Shown here: in pieces, positions 11,895-24,286 of the stretch
Position numbering within the stretch: the stretch's first letter is position 1
Layout of the letters: each line of letters opens with the position of its first letter
The notes under the pieces: generated by a model
What the model saw: only the letters and a program-made list of their open reading frames with translations
Databases searched by the model: none
Told to the model about the DNA's origin: nothing
NCBI GenBank assembly: GCA_015178975.1
Contig: WHVD01000064.1
Coordinates: 124,001-188,000 of the forward strand
Reading direction: 5' to 3'
Source: Hysterangium stoloniferum
Lineage: Eukaryota; Basidiomycota; Agaricomycetes; Hysterangiales; Hysterangiaceae
Length of the DNA stretch: 64,000 nucleotides
Position numbers and translations under genes: made by a program

Positions 11895-13190
11895 ATGGAA
11901 GGCATCACTCCCAACCCTGACATTTCTGGTAGGTTTATCCCCACCCCTCTATGTAATCCGATGCGGAAGTTAAGTTCGGATGAGTACTTATTTATACACT
12001 CATATTTCTATAGGGATCGACCCACGGTTGTCCATCTACATCCAAGCTTTTACTTCTTTCGTTCCATCCATTTTGGGAATAGCGTTGAGTCAAGCCGATG
12101 ACACAGGCTGTTGTGCCCGAACGATTCGAGTTTCTTCGTGCAACTCGTTTGTCACTCTTCGCAACAGGTTTTGGCCTCCTCATTTCATCCATAATTCAGG
12201 CCAGAGCCTACCAATTCACAGTATATCATGCTTTCATTTTGCTCAACTTGAGCTGGATTACAGCTATTGCAGCAACATCCTCGACGTGGTCTTATATACT
12301 CTTAAATCCACATGCTCCCCAAAAGTCCAAGAGAATTAAGACATCCATGGCTCTCCTCGCAACAGCTTCTCTTCGAATGGTCATGCCCGGGCTGGAATAC
12401 GCTCACCCAAGGTATCGCCTGTGGAAGTATATTGTGACCGACACGGCTCCTGGCAAGTATACCCCGGGTGTTAGGACGCAACGCAGCATTTATTGAATGG
12501 CAATGAGTGCTGTCGGGATATGGATATTCAAAGATATCCAGAGTATCGACGTGCGAACACCGGAATGTACTTTCCAAACACATTTTTTTGATTTTTAATC
12601 ATTCCATACAGGCAACTTCCCACACTCTGAGGAAATTCTTCTTGGTTATCTACATCATTGGAGTACCACCTCTAAATCTTTTTGTCTTGATGCTCTCTGT
12701 TACCCCTTTAATGCTTCTCGCATTTTTTATCATAATTCTCCCATTCCGGGGAGTCTTAAGGTGCCCGGACATAGCTGAAGTCATTCTGAAAACTATTATT
12801 TTGCCTTGGCCGATGAAATTGGTTGTCTCACAGCACTGGCGTTTATCACATGCGTTTTAATCGCTTCGATAGAGAGCACGATTTCATCAAACATGCTCTT
12901 ACCTGGAAAACCAATGGACATTTGGACAAACGTTAGCAAGGATCCTTGTGATACCAGGCATCTGGACTTGTTTTTTAGAGGTTCAAGCGACGCGGGAGCG
13001 TCTGAGGGAACCACGACATAACAAAGACATGGTATTGAAGCCCATATTCCAACAGACATCTACCAGAGGCGATAAGCTTTCACCAATTAATGAAGATCAC
13101 AAAGATATCTTTCGAAATGATTGCCGACGCAGTCGTTGGTATAGCGTCTAGTCAGCAACCATCGATTATTCACGAATGCATTCTTTCTAG
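11895..13190 (+). pseudogene. Membrane-protein gene X (longest copy), probably broken
   Basis: A putative integral membrane protein of an uncharacterised family common in mushroom-forming fungi; its function is unknown. Exon 1 (11895-11928, MEGITPNPDISG) is joined by a GTAGGT...TATAG intron to exon 2 at 12014, giving a first hydrophobic span (SIYIQAFTSFVPSILGIAL). Further hydrophobic spans are near 12160-12290 (FATGFGLLISSIIQA, HAFILLNLSWITAIAA) and 12620-12760 (FFLVIYIIGVPPLNLFVLML, LLAFFIIILPF). A cytoplasmic-looking C-terminus (HNKDMVLKPIFQQTSTRGD) follows. The frame changes near 12110 and again in the last 250 bp without plausible introns, so I call it a pseudogene; extra introns could rescue part of it. 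Confidence 0.55.
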
Positions 13191-13599
13191 TAGTTAATAG
13201 TGCAAAGGCTAACCGCCTCACGATATCCGTTACATATTCGGTTCTGCCTCCTCCTTCTTTCCCTCCCTTTTTCCACACCAGTATACATTGTATACAAAAG
13301 CTCATCACCTTTTCCTATACACATATACTCTATCTCGCCCTTGTCCCCCGTGCTTTTGTGTATGTTGGTTTTTTAGCTCTTATCTGGTCACTCTCATGCA
13401 TCATTTCCGTTGTTGTTATTATATATATATATATATTGCCGTGTATGTGAGGCGGAAATGTAAATCACTATTGTGATGAGTTAGAGAGCAGATGTCGTAA
13501 GGGGTGCTTACCCCTGTCGTATATATATATATAGGAGCCCCAACATTCACACCTTCATTTGCGCCTGAAGACTGAAATTACATTAAATTATCTTCTAAT

Positions 13600-16250
13600 C
13601 AAAAAAAACTGGTTCGAAAGAAGTCATAGCAGCCTAAACGTAACGCGCTTCATGCCGCGCCTCTGTCGAGGTAAGCTGAATTTATTATCCGTTCGGGCTT
13701 TGTGCCAAAATCGATGGAACGAAAGAAGTACAAGCTTGGATGTGGATAGATAACCGTACGCCGATCCCTACAGAACTGTGAGCATATAAGTACTCATTTG
13801 CAGCTGGCTTCTTTGTCAGATTACATCCAGGGGGGTGGGGATAGGTGACTAAACCTACCGGCGATGTTAGGGTTGGGAGTCCATCGATAATACACGGCGA
13901 AATTTACAAAATGCTATAGAAAGGGGAAGTAATCCGATTAGGGTACGATGGTGAGTATCAGGTCGTACGTATTGCAAAATTTTCTTTATAATGATGATTT
14001 TGGCTGTGTTGTAATTTCTAAGAATTTGCGTTGCAAGCCGTTGAGGACGCAAGGGGTCTGCTGTGCTCCTCAGCAAATTGTATATTTGACGCTACTGTAT
14101 TTATTCATATGTTCACAGGTTTAGCGTATTTAAATATAAATAATATGGAAAAAAGTAAGAGGAAAATTAGATTCTCCCCCCTCCTTTCCCGAACACCCGC
14201 CGTAGATGATACCGCGGTCGCTCCCTTTCCTGAAAAGGTTTTCTGTCCTGTTATATGCAATTTTTAATCATAACACCGGGTCGTTTTTGAAGGGCTAGGA
14301 GCGCTGAGAGAACAATGGTTAATTTCCTGTTTTCGTCAACTCCTTTTCGTGAATGAACATGACGTTACAGCTGAAATCAAAGTCGAGTCGCGGCTCAGGC
14401 TGCAGGCAACGCTAATACTGGCTGTCGCGGGTAAAAAAATTAGACAATGAGTCATTTGTTATTTGTAGTTATTGAACAATTATCATGATGGCTAAGGTAA
14501 TCGATTTGGGATAAGGTGATCTACAGGTACAAGAAATACGCGGCGTCCATCCAGCCAACTATCTTTCAAACAGACTCATGGATTTATGCAAGTCTCATGT
14601 TGAAACCGTTTCAGTAGTTTACCGCCAGTCGCTTCATGATATATTCGCCTGCCTATAAGAGATGTACCTGTTAGCAAATATATGGGTAGATATAGGCGAC
14701 AAATACAGATATAGGCTCGTATTTCTTTGGATTTGCCTCTGACCAAGTTCCAGGTACGCAATCAACAACAGTGGAAAGATCCTAGACAAATCAGGTAAGT
14801 GGAATATTACCATCTGTTAGAAATAAACAGTCACCGCTGCACAGAACTTCCAGTGGTAGATGAATCAACAGTCATGTTAAGCATGGTGTTTGATTGTGAC
14901 TTACGTAGGGAATAGAATATCGTTCCGGGGTCATACCATTCGCATTTACCTTCCCTGTTGGGGCGCGAACACGGTGTACAGTACTCCTAATGATATCGTT
15001 CGACCCTAGTCACAAAACGTCAGCAAACTGAATATCCGAGGAACCCAAAGGAGCACGTACAACGCATCATGAAATCTCCAGCATTTACAATAAGGGCTCC
15101 CTCGACGTATGGGGCCGGCTGCAGTTCATTAGACAACTGTTGGTATATAAAGAGGTACGGCACCCCACTTTAAAAATACCAGGATTCTTGGGATCCTCGA
15201 TTTCTAAGCCGCCCACCTCGTCTTGCAACAATAGAGTTATACTCGCGAAATCGGAGTGAGCACCGATCCTGGTGATTTCTCCTTTTTCGAGAGATTCAGC
15301 GGGAACGCTGAAACATGATTAGCGATATGGTATAGTTAGTGTTGGCGGAGGGATAAGCACCTTGGGTAGTGCAAAAGACGAAGCTGATTATCCGATTTCA
15401 TATGAACAGAGGTGAAATAGTCTTCTGATAAGCGAAAGCCGAGGGCCAATGCCTTCAAGATAACAAGTTCAACTTCGTTGCATGTCTTCATAGGGAAGTC
15501 AACCTCAATCCCAAATCTCTCCGTGATTACCAGAACTATGGTGACGTACCCAATAAAAATCGAGACATGTCTCTTTAAACCCAGGGAGCACGCCTTCTGG
15601 AAGCCATATGTTAGGCATTTCCAGAGACACTTCCCGTCCGCATTCAAAGCTTTCTTTGACGTCAGGCGCCTCGGCGCGGTTATGCACCAACGGCTCCGAA
15701 TCGTAGCCATGCTGCGCCACTTTCTCTAATCCTGGTTTCGAATATCCTATAAATAAAGGTTAGAACCTTAGTAAAATCCCTTGCTCTGGGAAGATCCAAC
15801 TTGCCCCGGTGGTGTGTTCCAGATGGCGGGTGTGGCGCAAGCATTTTGGTCTCCATTGGAAGGGAGAAGAATTTCTTTGACTGTCAGCATACAAAAAAGC
15901 TGGCTTGAGCACTAGCCTACATCAATGCACAACATCAATTAAGCCGCTCACCAAGTCGAACATTGCCTTAATCTTTCTCTCTGGTAATGGATGGTTAACA
16001 AGATACACAAACCCGGCATCCTTAAACGATTCTAACATCGCATCTGCTACGCCTTGTCTATCGGTTGCGTCAAGGAAGGGGGCAAAGTTGACAATCTGGA
16101 TGCCACTTGCATCGCCAAGCTTGATGTTAGACATGTCACGTTTGCGTTGTAGTTCCGGGGTTTACTTTTAGGAATTCAATCTGGTGATTAGAAGGAAGAG
16201 AGTAAGCATTACTTATAGTTTGAATGTAACTTGTTACTTACAGAGGTTTT
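13600..16250 (-). repeat. Right arm of the large inverted duplication
   Basis: Reverse complement of about 3405-5990. It holds the second oxygenase gene and, at its inner end (13690-13890 minus), the 5' remnant of gene X. Within the oxygenase gene the two arms have exactly the same start-to-stop length. Confidence 0.85.
14611..16134 (-). CDS. 2-oxoglutarate/Fe(II)-dependent oxygenase, isopenicillin N synthase-like (copy 2)
   Basis: Mirror copy of the gene at 3516-5039, with the same ten exons: 15952-16134, 15805-15880, 15550-15746, 15361-15503, 15169-15307, 15061-15118, 14905-15005, 14835-14846, 14707-14781, 14611-14652. Start-to-stop length is identical (1524 bp), the GC-AG second intron and 12-nt exon are retained, and no frame break was found. 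The metal-binding HxD and distal His and the RxS arginine are conserved. Differences are spread as substitutions: exon 1 has K/E, E/K and E/D changes in 61 residues, exon 3 about six. The C-terminus ends RLAVNY rather than RVAALY. It is probably functional and may have diverged in specificity. Confidence 0.88.
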
Positions 16251-16418
16251 TATGGCACACGAGCTGATGTCTCAGAATCCACCCAGTTTAGCGCCTGTAT
16301 TGCAAGCGCATCAGACGCGCGCCGCTTCTTTTCAAGTAACTGACGTACCTTAAGCAGAGTTTCAATTCCAGTCTCTCAAACAGTGACATTCTTTAGTCAC
16401 CCTTGAAATCACCTCGAT

Positions 16419-18600
16419 ATGCAGACAAACTTCCCTTCTTTTCGTAGGTTCCTGCCCAGCAACTATAACCCCTTCGCTATACCAGACATTGGCGAGTACA
16501 ACAAACTGGCAAATACAAACACCGGTGAGGCCCGATTTTCCAATCATCGTCCATCGTCATCACTACCTAATCCCCTCTCTTGTAGATGTTGACAATTGGC
16601 TGTGGCCTGCACACAACAAAGAGCTATGGACATTGGCCGAACCCCAGTGGCAGGACTTCTCTCCATCAAATGGCGTGGAGCTTCCGAGTGTGATTCGCTC
16701 GCCGATCCCAGTTCTCCAAAGTTGTCTCTTGCACCTCTCATTGAGTTGTCGTTGTATCCTAAAGAATTTCCCATGGCGATTTTGGTCCGCGAGTCTTATG
16801 CTGAGATGTTTCACCGTCTGGGTGCGCGCATTGAAACCACCAAGCCCTAAACGTGCAGGAGTTCTTCTCACCGGTCAGCCTGGCACTGGTATGTACTCTA
16901 CACCTCTAATGTTGCGCAAGATAGTAATGGTGTTGTTAGGAAAGACCCTTTTCCTGTTCTATCTTCTTGTCTGCCTTCTGCAGCAGAAGCAAAACGTGCT
17001 CTTCTCTCTGGATGGTCGCCAGTTGTTCCTATTCTTCCATGATGCTGTCTATTCGGCAAAGGCTGGAATGGACCCAAACCCCCCCACCGCCAAGTCATCG
17101 TCTCCTGAGGTTTATATCTGGTCCTTGTTTGACATTTGAGCCACAGGACCCACCATTCCCGTTGCTCTCTCGCCACTGCTTCCCTGTCCAGACGGCTTCC
17201 CCGGATCCCGTTTGATATAAGACCTGGACGAAGGAGATAAAGGTTCTGATCGCCGGCTTGCCGTTGTGGACCCGTGAGGAGCTCTCACTAGCGTAGGTTT
17301 ACACTGGCCATTATGACGCTTTTGTTCATGTCTGAGCGCACATTGTCCCAGGCTTCAATATCAAGACTATTATGTTAATTTACTAGACATATTGCGTCAG
17401 ATTTAGCCGACAAAGGCTCCTCTCAGCATCGGGTGGATCCCATTATTGTGCTAGATGGGTCCCCAACAATTCTCCAAGAACGTTATCCGACGACAATAGA
17501 AAATACCATTTCACCATCCCCTGAGGATGCCTTTCGATGCTCTTCTAGATGTGGCGATCGAGCATTTTGGATATGTTGCTCGTGATGTCTTCAATGCGAT
17601 GTTTTATTTCAACGCGATGACCGTGGCGCACAAGAAAGCTGTCCAGATAAGTCACCGAGCTTTGCAAGAGATCATAGCCGCCTTTGCCCGTGGTGATAGC
17701 GTTTTCGATCCCCATATTTATCATTGGATCCTCGTTATCCGCCCTATCACTAGTGGACATCTATTGGAGGATCGTTGGGCATTGAATTTCAAGTCGGACA
17801 TGGTTGGCAGGAGCATGCCAAAACAGCTGCATGTTACAGGGGATATCATCATTCGCCAGAAAATCAATATATTTCGACAGATGCCGCAAACAGCGGCACT
17901 GGCAGGGTGGTACTTTGAGCCGCTTGCTCATTGTCAGCTTGTAGCAAACTCCTCATGTTTGACTTGGGCAAACTTCACATTATCAGGTATAGGGGATGAA
18001 AGGTCCTAAGTGACCCCCTCTATGGGTGGCTTCTGGTCTCTTATTGCAATGACTTCCAATGGTGCTGACCCCCTGGAGGTCACTTTGGACCTTGCATCCA
18101 CTGTACCTAATAATCTGAAGTTTGCCCAAGTCAAATGTGAGGGTGTCATGTTCCAATCCACTACTGATCTGTCTACACTTTTTCAGCAACACAAGTATTA
18201 CCAGCCTGCTACACTGAATTTTTGTTGTTTGATGTTTTTACAGTTGATTTCTATTCTTCAAGGAACTCAGCCACTCTCTGGGTTCTGCAGATGACTGAGT
18301 CCTGGTCACATGGAGGCTTGGTGGTGGGTTATCAAGTGATCCACAAGATTGTTGCTGCTTTGAAGAAGTGACTTCAGGAGACTCCTCCAAAAAAAAAAGA
18401 AGGAAAACTATGAATGCTGATGACAAGCAGACAGTCTTGGAGCCATTCATGGAGGTCTGCTACCTTCTCATCTCTCTAAGAGCACCAAATGATCCCATGC
18501 AGCCTACAAAGAAGTGGCACTTTCCCAAAGGATGGAATGAGAATTGCAAGATGTATGACCACCATGGTCATGCATACTGGTTAGAGATGATGCTTACGGT
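16419..18600 (+). pseudogene. Crinkler-like P-loop NTPase gene, decayed
   Basis: The first exon starts MQTNFPSFRRFLPSNYNPFA and is followed by a short intron and DVDNWLWPAHNKELW. Farther on come ILVRESYAEMF and a Walker A motif GQPGTGKT split by an intron (GTATGT...GTTAG), then LLQQKQNVLFSLDGRQLFLF. Later blocks are TASPDPV, HLLEDRWALNFKSDMV, TAALAGWYFEPLAH and KWHFPKGWNEN. This order matches a large family of P-loop NTPase proteins found in many mushroom genomes that resemble Crinkler-type NTPases. The gene carries several breaks and looks like a fossil. A different, better preserved Crinkler-like gene is at 61181-63881. The Crinkler link is inference; the P-loop is seen directly. Confidence 0.6.
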
Positions 18601-19201
18601 GTGTTTGTGGACAATCAGCCTATCATTATTACAAACTGAGTTATTTAACCATATGCGACTTTGCAGTTGTAGATGGCAATTCTTTGAAGCTAAATCCTGC
18701 TACCGAGTCAGGCATGACTCATTACTAATTGTAGTTGTTGAAGTCTGGTATTTTTTCTTGGTGGAGCTTTCCTTGATGTTTTGATGTTTGGTCTGGGTTT
18801 GGAAGCATTTCCATTATTCGCAGGGGTTCATGTACATTAAAACTCAGCAATTTGAAATGAGAATCAAAATATGCATATCAAGTTACAAAATGTACTAGAT
18901 AGTGAGACATTCCCCTACATACCTTGTAGGTAATTCATTAGGTGAAGACTTTGTGAAGAGGAATCCCAGAATATTTAGATACACACTGCATTAAAGATGA
19001 GTCATCTTTCCTTGAATCGTAACCATTTCTCCACTCATCCATTGTCCATTTCTTTCCTGTCTTCATAACCAGCCTTCAAAAACATCAACACATGAAAAAA
19101 TCACTCCAGGTCAAGTTCACTTCATCAAATCAATCCACATAAAACCTCCACTTCCCATTCACTGTTTCCATCCTCCATCATTTTTTGTCCCATTAACATA
19201 T
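18601..19201. other. No gene recognised
   Basis: AT-rich sequence after the NTPase relic. It might hold the relic's last exon, but no motif is readable. Confidence 0.4.
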
Positions 19202-19824
19202 GGAGGATAGTCACAATTCATTGAATACACAAAATTTTATGAAAAACTCCTCATATTTTTAAGTGAGACTATTTCTCCTGGCTATGACTACATGTTTTAG
19301 GGATTTATATTTCATTAACCCAAAATTTCATCTTTAAGACTTGTACACTCCCTTAAAATATGTACAAATGTCATGGTTATACAAGATTATCTGGGTTGTT
19401 ACCTAATCTTTGGGATAAAATGCATTCTCTAGTATCTCCATGACTTTTAAAATGTCCACAAATGTTATAGTTAACCAAAATTACTCGGGTTATGACTTAA
19501 TCTTTTGGATAAGATGGATTCTCTTGTATATTATGCAAACTTTCAAATATAGTTCATATAATTTAAATTTATTTGGTTTAGAAAGTTAACCAGAACTATC
19601 TGGCCAACCAATCCATGTTGTGGAATTTATCCCCAAAAGGATAATCTATATATGTTTGTTTGACTAACTTTTGTCAGAAGATACAAGATAAATATTAATA
19701 TTTCCTTATTCTCCAGAATATTATCTGATAGGCTGAATTTGATTAAATATTAATTTTACAACAAACAATATAAATATATATACTTTAGTGGATAAATAAC
19801 TTTTAAAGTTTTCGGTTATCCTCC
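19202..19824. mobile_element. D element (MITE-like, 623 bp), copy 1
   Basis: AT-rich non-coding repeat starting GGAGGATAGTC and ending GGTTATCCTCC, so its ends are short inverted repeats (GGAGGATA/TATCCTCC). Other copies are at 50550-51168 and, truncated, at about 52515-53000. It has no TG...CA ends and no coding frame. No target duplication could be fixed. Confidence 0.7.
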
Positions 19825-20009
19825 TACCATCCCAGATCCAAATTGTTTAATACACCAAAAATACCTTTTCTCGTCCAAACATCAACTTCCCAATGCTGAT
19901 TTCACCATGAACATAGTCTGTCTCATCCCATCCCATTCTACTTTAGTTCCAAATAACCACTTGAATTCTCCCACATCTTTTATTCTAAGCCCTTTTTTAA
20001 CATTCTCCT

Positions 20010-20827
20010 TGTTATGACTGGAAATCCTGCCGGACTCCAGGCACTAACCTATATGCACCCGTGCCCTATACGCACCCATTATCAGTTTACCGGAATTTCC
20101 ACTGGACTCCATACATCAGACTTGTCTACATTCGTCTTCATTACATTATGTTTCAGTCACTGGAAAACCCACCAGACTCCGTCCCTGTTTATGTCCGACC
20201 TCGTCCCACGCATCAGTCACCGGAACCCACTCAGAAATCCTGTCATCCCTCTAACAGAGCCCCATTCCCGTTTTAGTCAAATGACCTGTCACGATTCGGA
20301 CTCCACTTCTGCTCCATTTCCCGTTATGGTTTATAATTTGTCACTATTCGGACTCCGCTCTGTTCTGTCCTGTTCTTAACACCAATTTGGTGTTTACTAT
20401 TCCCGTTTTATGTTTTGCTCATTTCATTTCATCATTACTGGATTTGGTATGACATTCACTCCACGGTCTATTTAAACTGGCAGATGTTGTACATATGTAC
20501 AATCCAGTCAGAAAATCGGCTTAGATTCCCCCCAGTAATCTAATACATTTTCCACTCTAAACTCCTACTTGAATCACACCATTCACACTAGTCGGAGCCC
20601 ACGGGCTCCGGTGCATCTATCTCTCTCACCTATCTCAACTCATGACCCATGACCTCCAACCTCGACCCCTTGACCCACGACCCCCACCTGGACTCCCCGG
20701 GATTCCCATCCGCCTGTCTGAAATTGGACAACACGATCTAGCGAGGGCACAGCCTATAAGCTGAAGCCAAGTCCTACCAGATATTCTGCGGGTTTCTCCG
20801 GAGACCTGCCGTGTACATACCCTAACA
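20010..20827 (+). mobile_element. Solo LTR, family A (copy 2)
   Basis: Starts TGTTATGACTGG and ends TACCCTAACA, 818 bp, with target duplication CTCCT on both sides (20005-20009 and 20828-20832). A TATA-like TATTTAAA lies at about 20467. Confidence 0.93.
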
Positions 20828-20849
20828 CTCCTTCAATCTCCCCATCACC

Positions 20850-21085
20850 CACTTTTAATTTCTCCTCATTGTCATATTGTCCACCTCAACTCCAGTCACT
20901 TGCCCAGCGAACCTACATTTATTTTCCGTAATTTCCCTATTTCCCCCATCTTCATACAGCATAATCATCTTGTTATTCATTTGTGCAGGAAGGGCTTCAA
21001 TTCTTAACGTGTCCCATTGTTTTAACCACAATGGACCATGCAAATTTAGTGATGTTTGATGCATATAACATAGATCCCACCCCTT
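20850..21085 (-). mobile_element. Fossil copia integrase scrap
   Basis: Minus-strand codons around 20990-21080 (ASNITKFAWSIVVK-like in one frame) resemble the copia integrase fragment at 7381-7610, including the stretch coding WSIVVK. Too short and decayed for more. Confidence 0.4.
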
Positions 21086-22845
21086 CAGTCAGCCATGATC
21101 AAAATGTGAGATAAAGTCCTAGTACTCATGTCCTAGTGGACCCAGATACCTCACCTGCAGTTCGAAGACAAGCCTCAATCGTTGTAGACAATTTCTCTTT
21201 TGGCCTATCGCCAAGGAGAAAACGTCACACTTCCCAGCTTATCTTATTTGTGGCTTTTCCCTTTATATTCTCTCTGCTATTTGAAGGTCAGAGAAACATA
21301 TTTTCCTCAACCACAAATACCTCATCCCTTTATATTTCTCCAATCAAGCCACCGCTACACACCAAATATAATCAGGTTTCACCTACATTTATTGTATATA
21401 TCCCCCACTGTCCGTCATGGCCTCACTGCAACCAGCTGCTACTTGCAGGACTTGTTACAACCGTGTGTCACCCCATCACAGATTTTCATCAACTTTCCAT
21501 TCCTCTGAAGAAACCTATAGCTGAACACATCCCCAGAGATGACATCTTTGGTAACAAAAATCATACACTGCTTCTTGTGTGTTATTCCATCCACTAACAT
21601 CCATAGGAATAATTTTTCCACACCCTACATGTTATCAACTGCCATGACCAACACAAGAACCATAACCCCTCCCCCACAGCCAGACTCTCTGAGTCCTGCC
21701 CTACAGAGACCTCTCTGGATTCCCTACTCGTCCTCTGTTGCCAACTGTCAATCTCTTGTATAGTACTCATAGTACTTCGCGTCATGAAGACATCAGGATC
21801 ATTCAATCCATAACAATGACATGTATGTGAGGAGAGGTCATATCTTATTCATTGACTATTTTCCATACTGCTTCAAAGTGCCCAAGTTTTGCCCTTATCA
21901 AGATTCAACCTCAGATGCAAACAAGAAAGTTTGCTCTCTTAATGGTGGTCACTCCTCTGTATATGTTTGTTCCGTGTGCTAATTCTGTATAAACTGCAAT
22001 GCTTCATCGACCTGCAGACATATTTGGAACTGCCATCACCTGCCCTATTCCTGACATTGCTACACTGTGGAAGGACTCTGGCTCTGATGTATGATCAACT
22101 GCAGTATCCCTCCTGGCAGAATTTTCAGAATACACTGCTGCAGTGAACCCTTTTTGGAGCACCGCAAAATCCTTCCCAAGGAGATGAACTTTAATAAATG
22201 AATTTTATTGTGCACTAAATTTTACTTAAAATAGACATTTTGGGTCACACAAGAGTGGCACTAAAGGTGACTATTAGGTTGAATTTAGTTTGTAAGTAAA
22301 TATCACATCTAGTATTAATATTGAGCATGTCAAAATATACCCAAAAAATGACCTTTTATCAGCATTTTATGGCAGCATAAATGAGTCATTTTGAGACAAC
22401 ATTAAAGAGAAATAATAGTTGAAAATTAGATAGACTTTTGCAAGTTAATAAAGATAACATTTTGTACTTGTTTTATGGAGTATTTAAATCCTATTCCTAA
22501 ATGTGCCCTTTAGTGAAGTGTTAAAAAATAAATTTAGTAAACAGATTTTAGAATACATCAAAATGAGCTATTTAGTACATGGATTTAAAACAGTACAAGA
22601 TGTTTCCCAAATTTAGAATTTTGTGCAGTCCAAAATTCATTGCACTCTGTGCGTGTCGCTTTGGAGACGATCTTCGAACAAACTCACACAATAAAAGTTG
22701 CTTGTTACCAATTGAGCGGCAAGATGTGAGCATGAATATAACAAAAAAATTACTGGCAGGTGACACGATTGTACCAATGTATCAAACATGCAGCATGACA
22801 ATTCACTGCAACATACCAATTGTGACAAATCATCATACTTACCAC
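21086..22845. other. No gene recognised
   Basis: Open frames up to 153 codons (21136-21597 +) have no recognisable domain; their bias to F, P, S and H looks like chance translation of pyrimidine-rich DNA. The stretch 22160-22570 is very AT-rich. Confidence 0.4.
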
Positions 22846-23548
22846 GATAACATCATTAGCTATTTTGAGCAGTTGAAGAAGGGCAAGAGGTATTTACCAC
22901 ATTTCATTCACTGCAAGGACAACAGACTTATGATTATGGCTGGTCTATATGATTCAACTCTGTATGATTGTATTGTCAGGTTGGTGTTCACCTTTTAAAT
23001 TATTCTCTAGGCACTACTGATGAACTGTGGACCTTCACCGTTGGTATGACCGATGCTTCAGAAGCACTTTCCTGGTTGCATGACAGACAACCTGTGATTT
23101 TATCTTCCACTGGACAGCTAGAAGCTTGGCTGGACACAGATAAGGGCTGGCACTCAGGTCTAATTGGAATTTTGAAGCCAGGACATGGGAAAGACCTGGA
23201 ATTGTATGTAATACATATTTCAGTGCCCTGTTCTATCCAAATCTGACCAAAACTCTTTCTTCTTCCAAAGTTACTCAGTGTCAAAAGAAGTTGGGCATAT
23301 AGGAACAAATTCTCCCCAAATTTATCAAACCCATTTCACAGTGAAAAGATGGCATAGAGGCTATGTTCACTAAACAAGTTACAATGGGTATCACTGCACC
23401 TTCGGGTTCAGTTAAATCTAACAATGGCAGGAGCCCAAAGCACAACATAGATGTTGTCACATACCCACCTTCATCTCCTTCATGCTTGGAACCATCAAAT
23501 AAAAAACAGAAATTGAGTCAAGCCCACACAACTCTGATGCCTGCTTAA
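22846..23548 (+). pseudogene. SRAP-domain (HMCES/YedK-like) gene, truncated and frameshifted
   Basis: Blocks in order match the C-terminal half of SRAP proteins, which bind abasic sites in single-stranded DNA: SYFEQLKKGKRYLPHF (with the conserved Glu), DNRLMIMAGLYDS, then after an intron ending at 23010 DELWTFTVGMTDASEALSWL, HDRQPVILSS and LEAWLD. After a second intron (about 23204-23270) come SVSKEVGHIGTNSPQIYQ and, after a one-base frame change near 23350, DGIEAMFTKQ plus a basic serine-rich tail (PSNKKQKLSQ). The N-terminal half with the catalytic Cys2 is not recognisable upstream, so this is probably a dead partial copy. Confidence 0.7.
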
Positions 23549-23689
23549 TATTCAATCTTTCTATCTTAAATATACAGCATGACAATTCACCACAACATAC
23601 CAATTGTGATACCACAATATGCAATTTGTGATGAATCACATGTCATGCACAGGGTGATGAATCGCATGTCATGGGGCTTTGGATTAGGT

Positions 23690-24090
23690 GTATGCATTCC
23701 CATCTGCACGTGATCTTTTTTTTCTTTTTGTATCCTGCTTCAAGTAACAATGTCTAACTGTGGCTAGGGGGTAAAAGGGCCCCCAGGGAAACTATGCTAT
23801 GGAGTTCTGAATGAGCTATGTGTCTATGATGGATTTTAGAGGGCTCAAGTCAGGGTGGGGATGGTGTATGTAAGTTGGTGTGTAAAGTCAGATGTAGCTG
23901 CATGTGTCCTCCCACCAAAATCCCTCATGATCATACCCATGTAGCTCACTTGGCACTTTGTAATTCCATAGCATAGTTTAGTGGGGACACCATGCCCCTG
24001 GCCACAGTTAGTCCTTGTCACTTGAAGTGGGATACAAATATATTTAAAAAAATAAAAAAAAGTAGCTGCATGTGATCTATTTTTTGTATG
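23690..24090. mobile_element. Foldback/MITE-like inverted repeat, about 400 bp
   Basis: The left arm (about 23690-23830, with CTAACTGTGGCTAGGGG and AACTATGCTATGGA) and the right arm (about 23935-24090, with the complements TCCATAGCATAGTT and CCCCTGGCCACAGTTAG) are imperfect reverse complements over about 130 bp, around a 100-bp centre. No coding capacity. It lies between the SRAP relic and the Tnp2 gene. Confidence 0.65.
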
Positions 24091-24286
24091 ATGTTTCGGG
24101 ATGTATGACCTATTGTGCTTTCTTTTTTTTTTTTTTGTCTACATTAGGATCTATTGTCTACTGCTATTGTTCCTTTACAGATAAATACCATATGCAGCAA
24201 GCTTGTAGCTCTCCAGAAACAATTACCTTTTCATGCCCACCTGTAATTGTGAATCACATGGCTGGAAGGGAACAAATATCGCTCTT

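Noticed and set aside
20014-20379. Open frames of 70-125 codons rich in P, S, H and T (also 25853-26209, 38502-38864, 50192-50548, 59936-60319)
   Set aside because: All lie in family A LTRs at equivalent positions and recur in every copy; they are translations of LTR sequence, with no domain.
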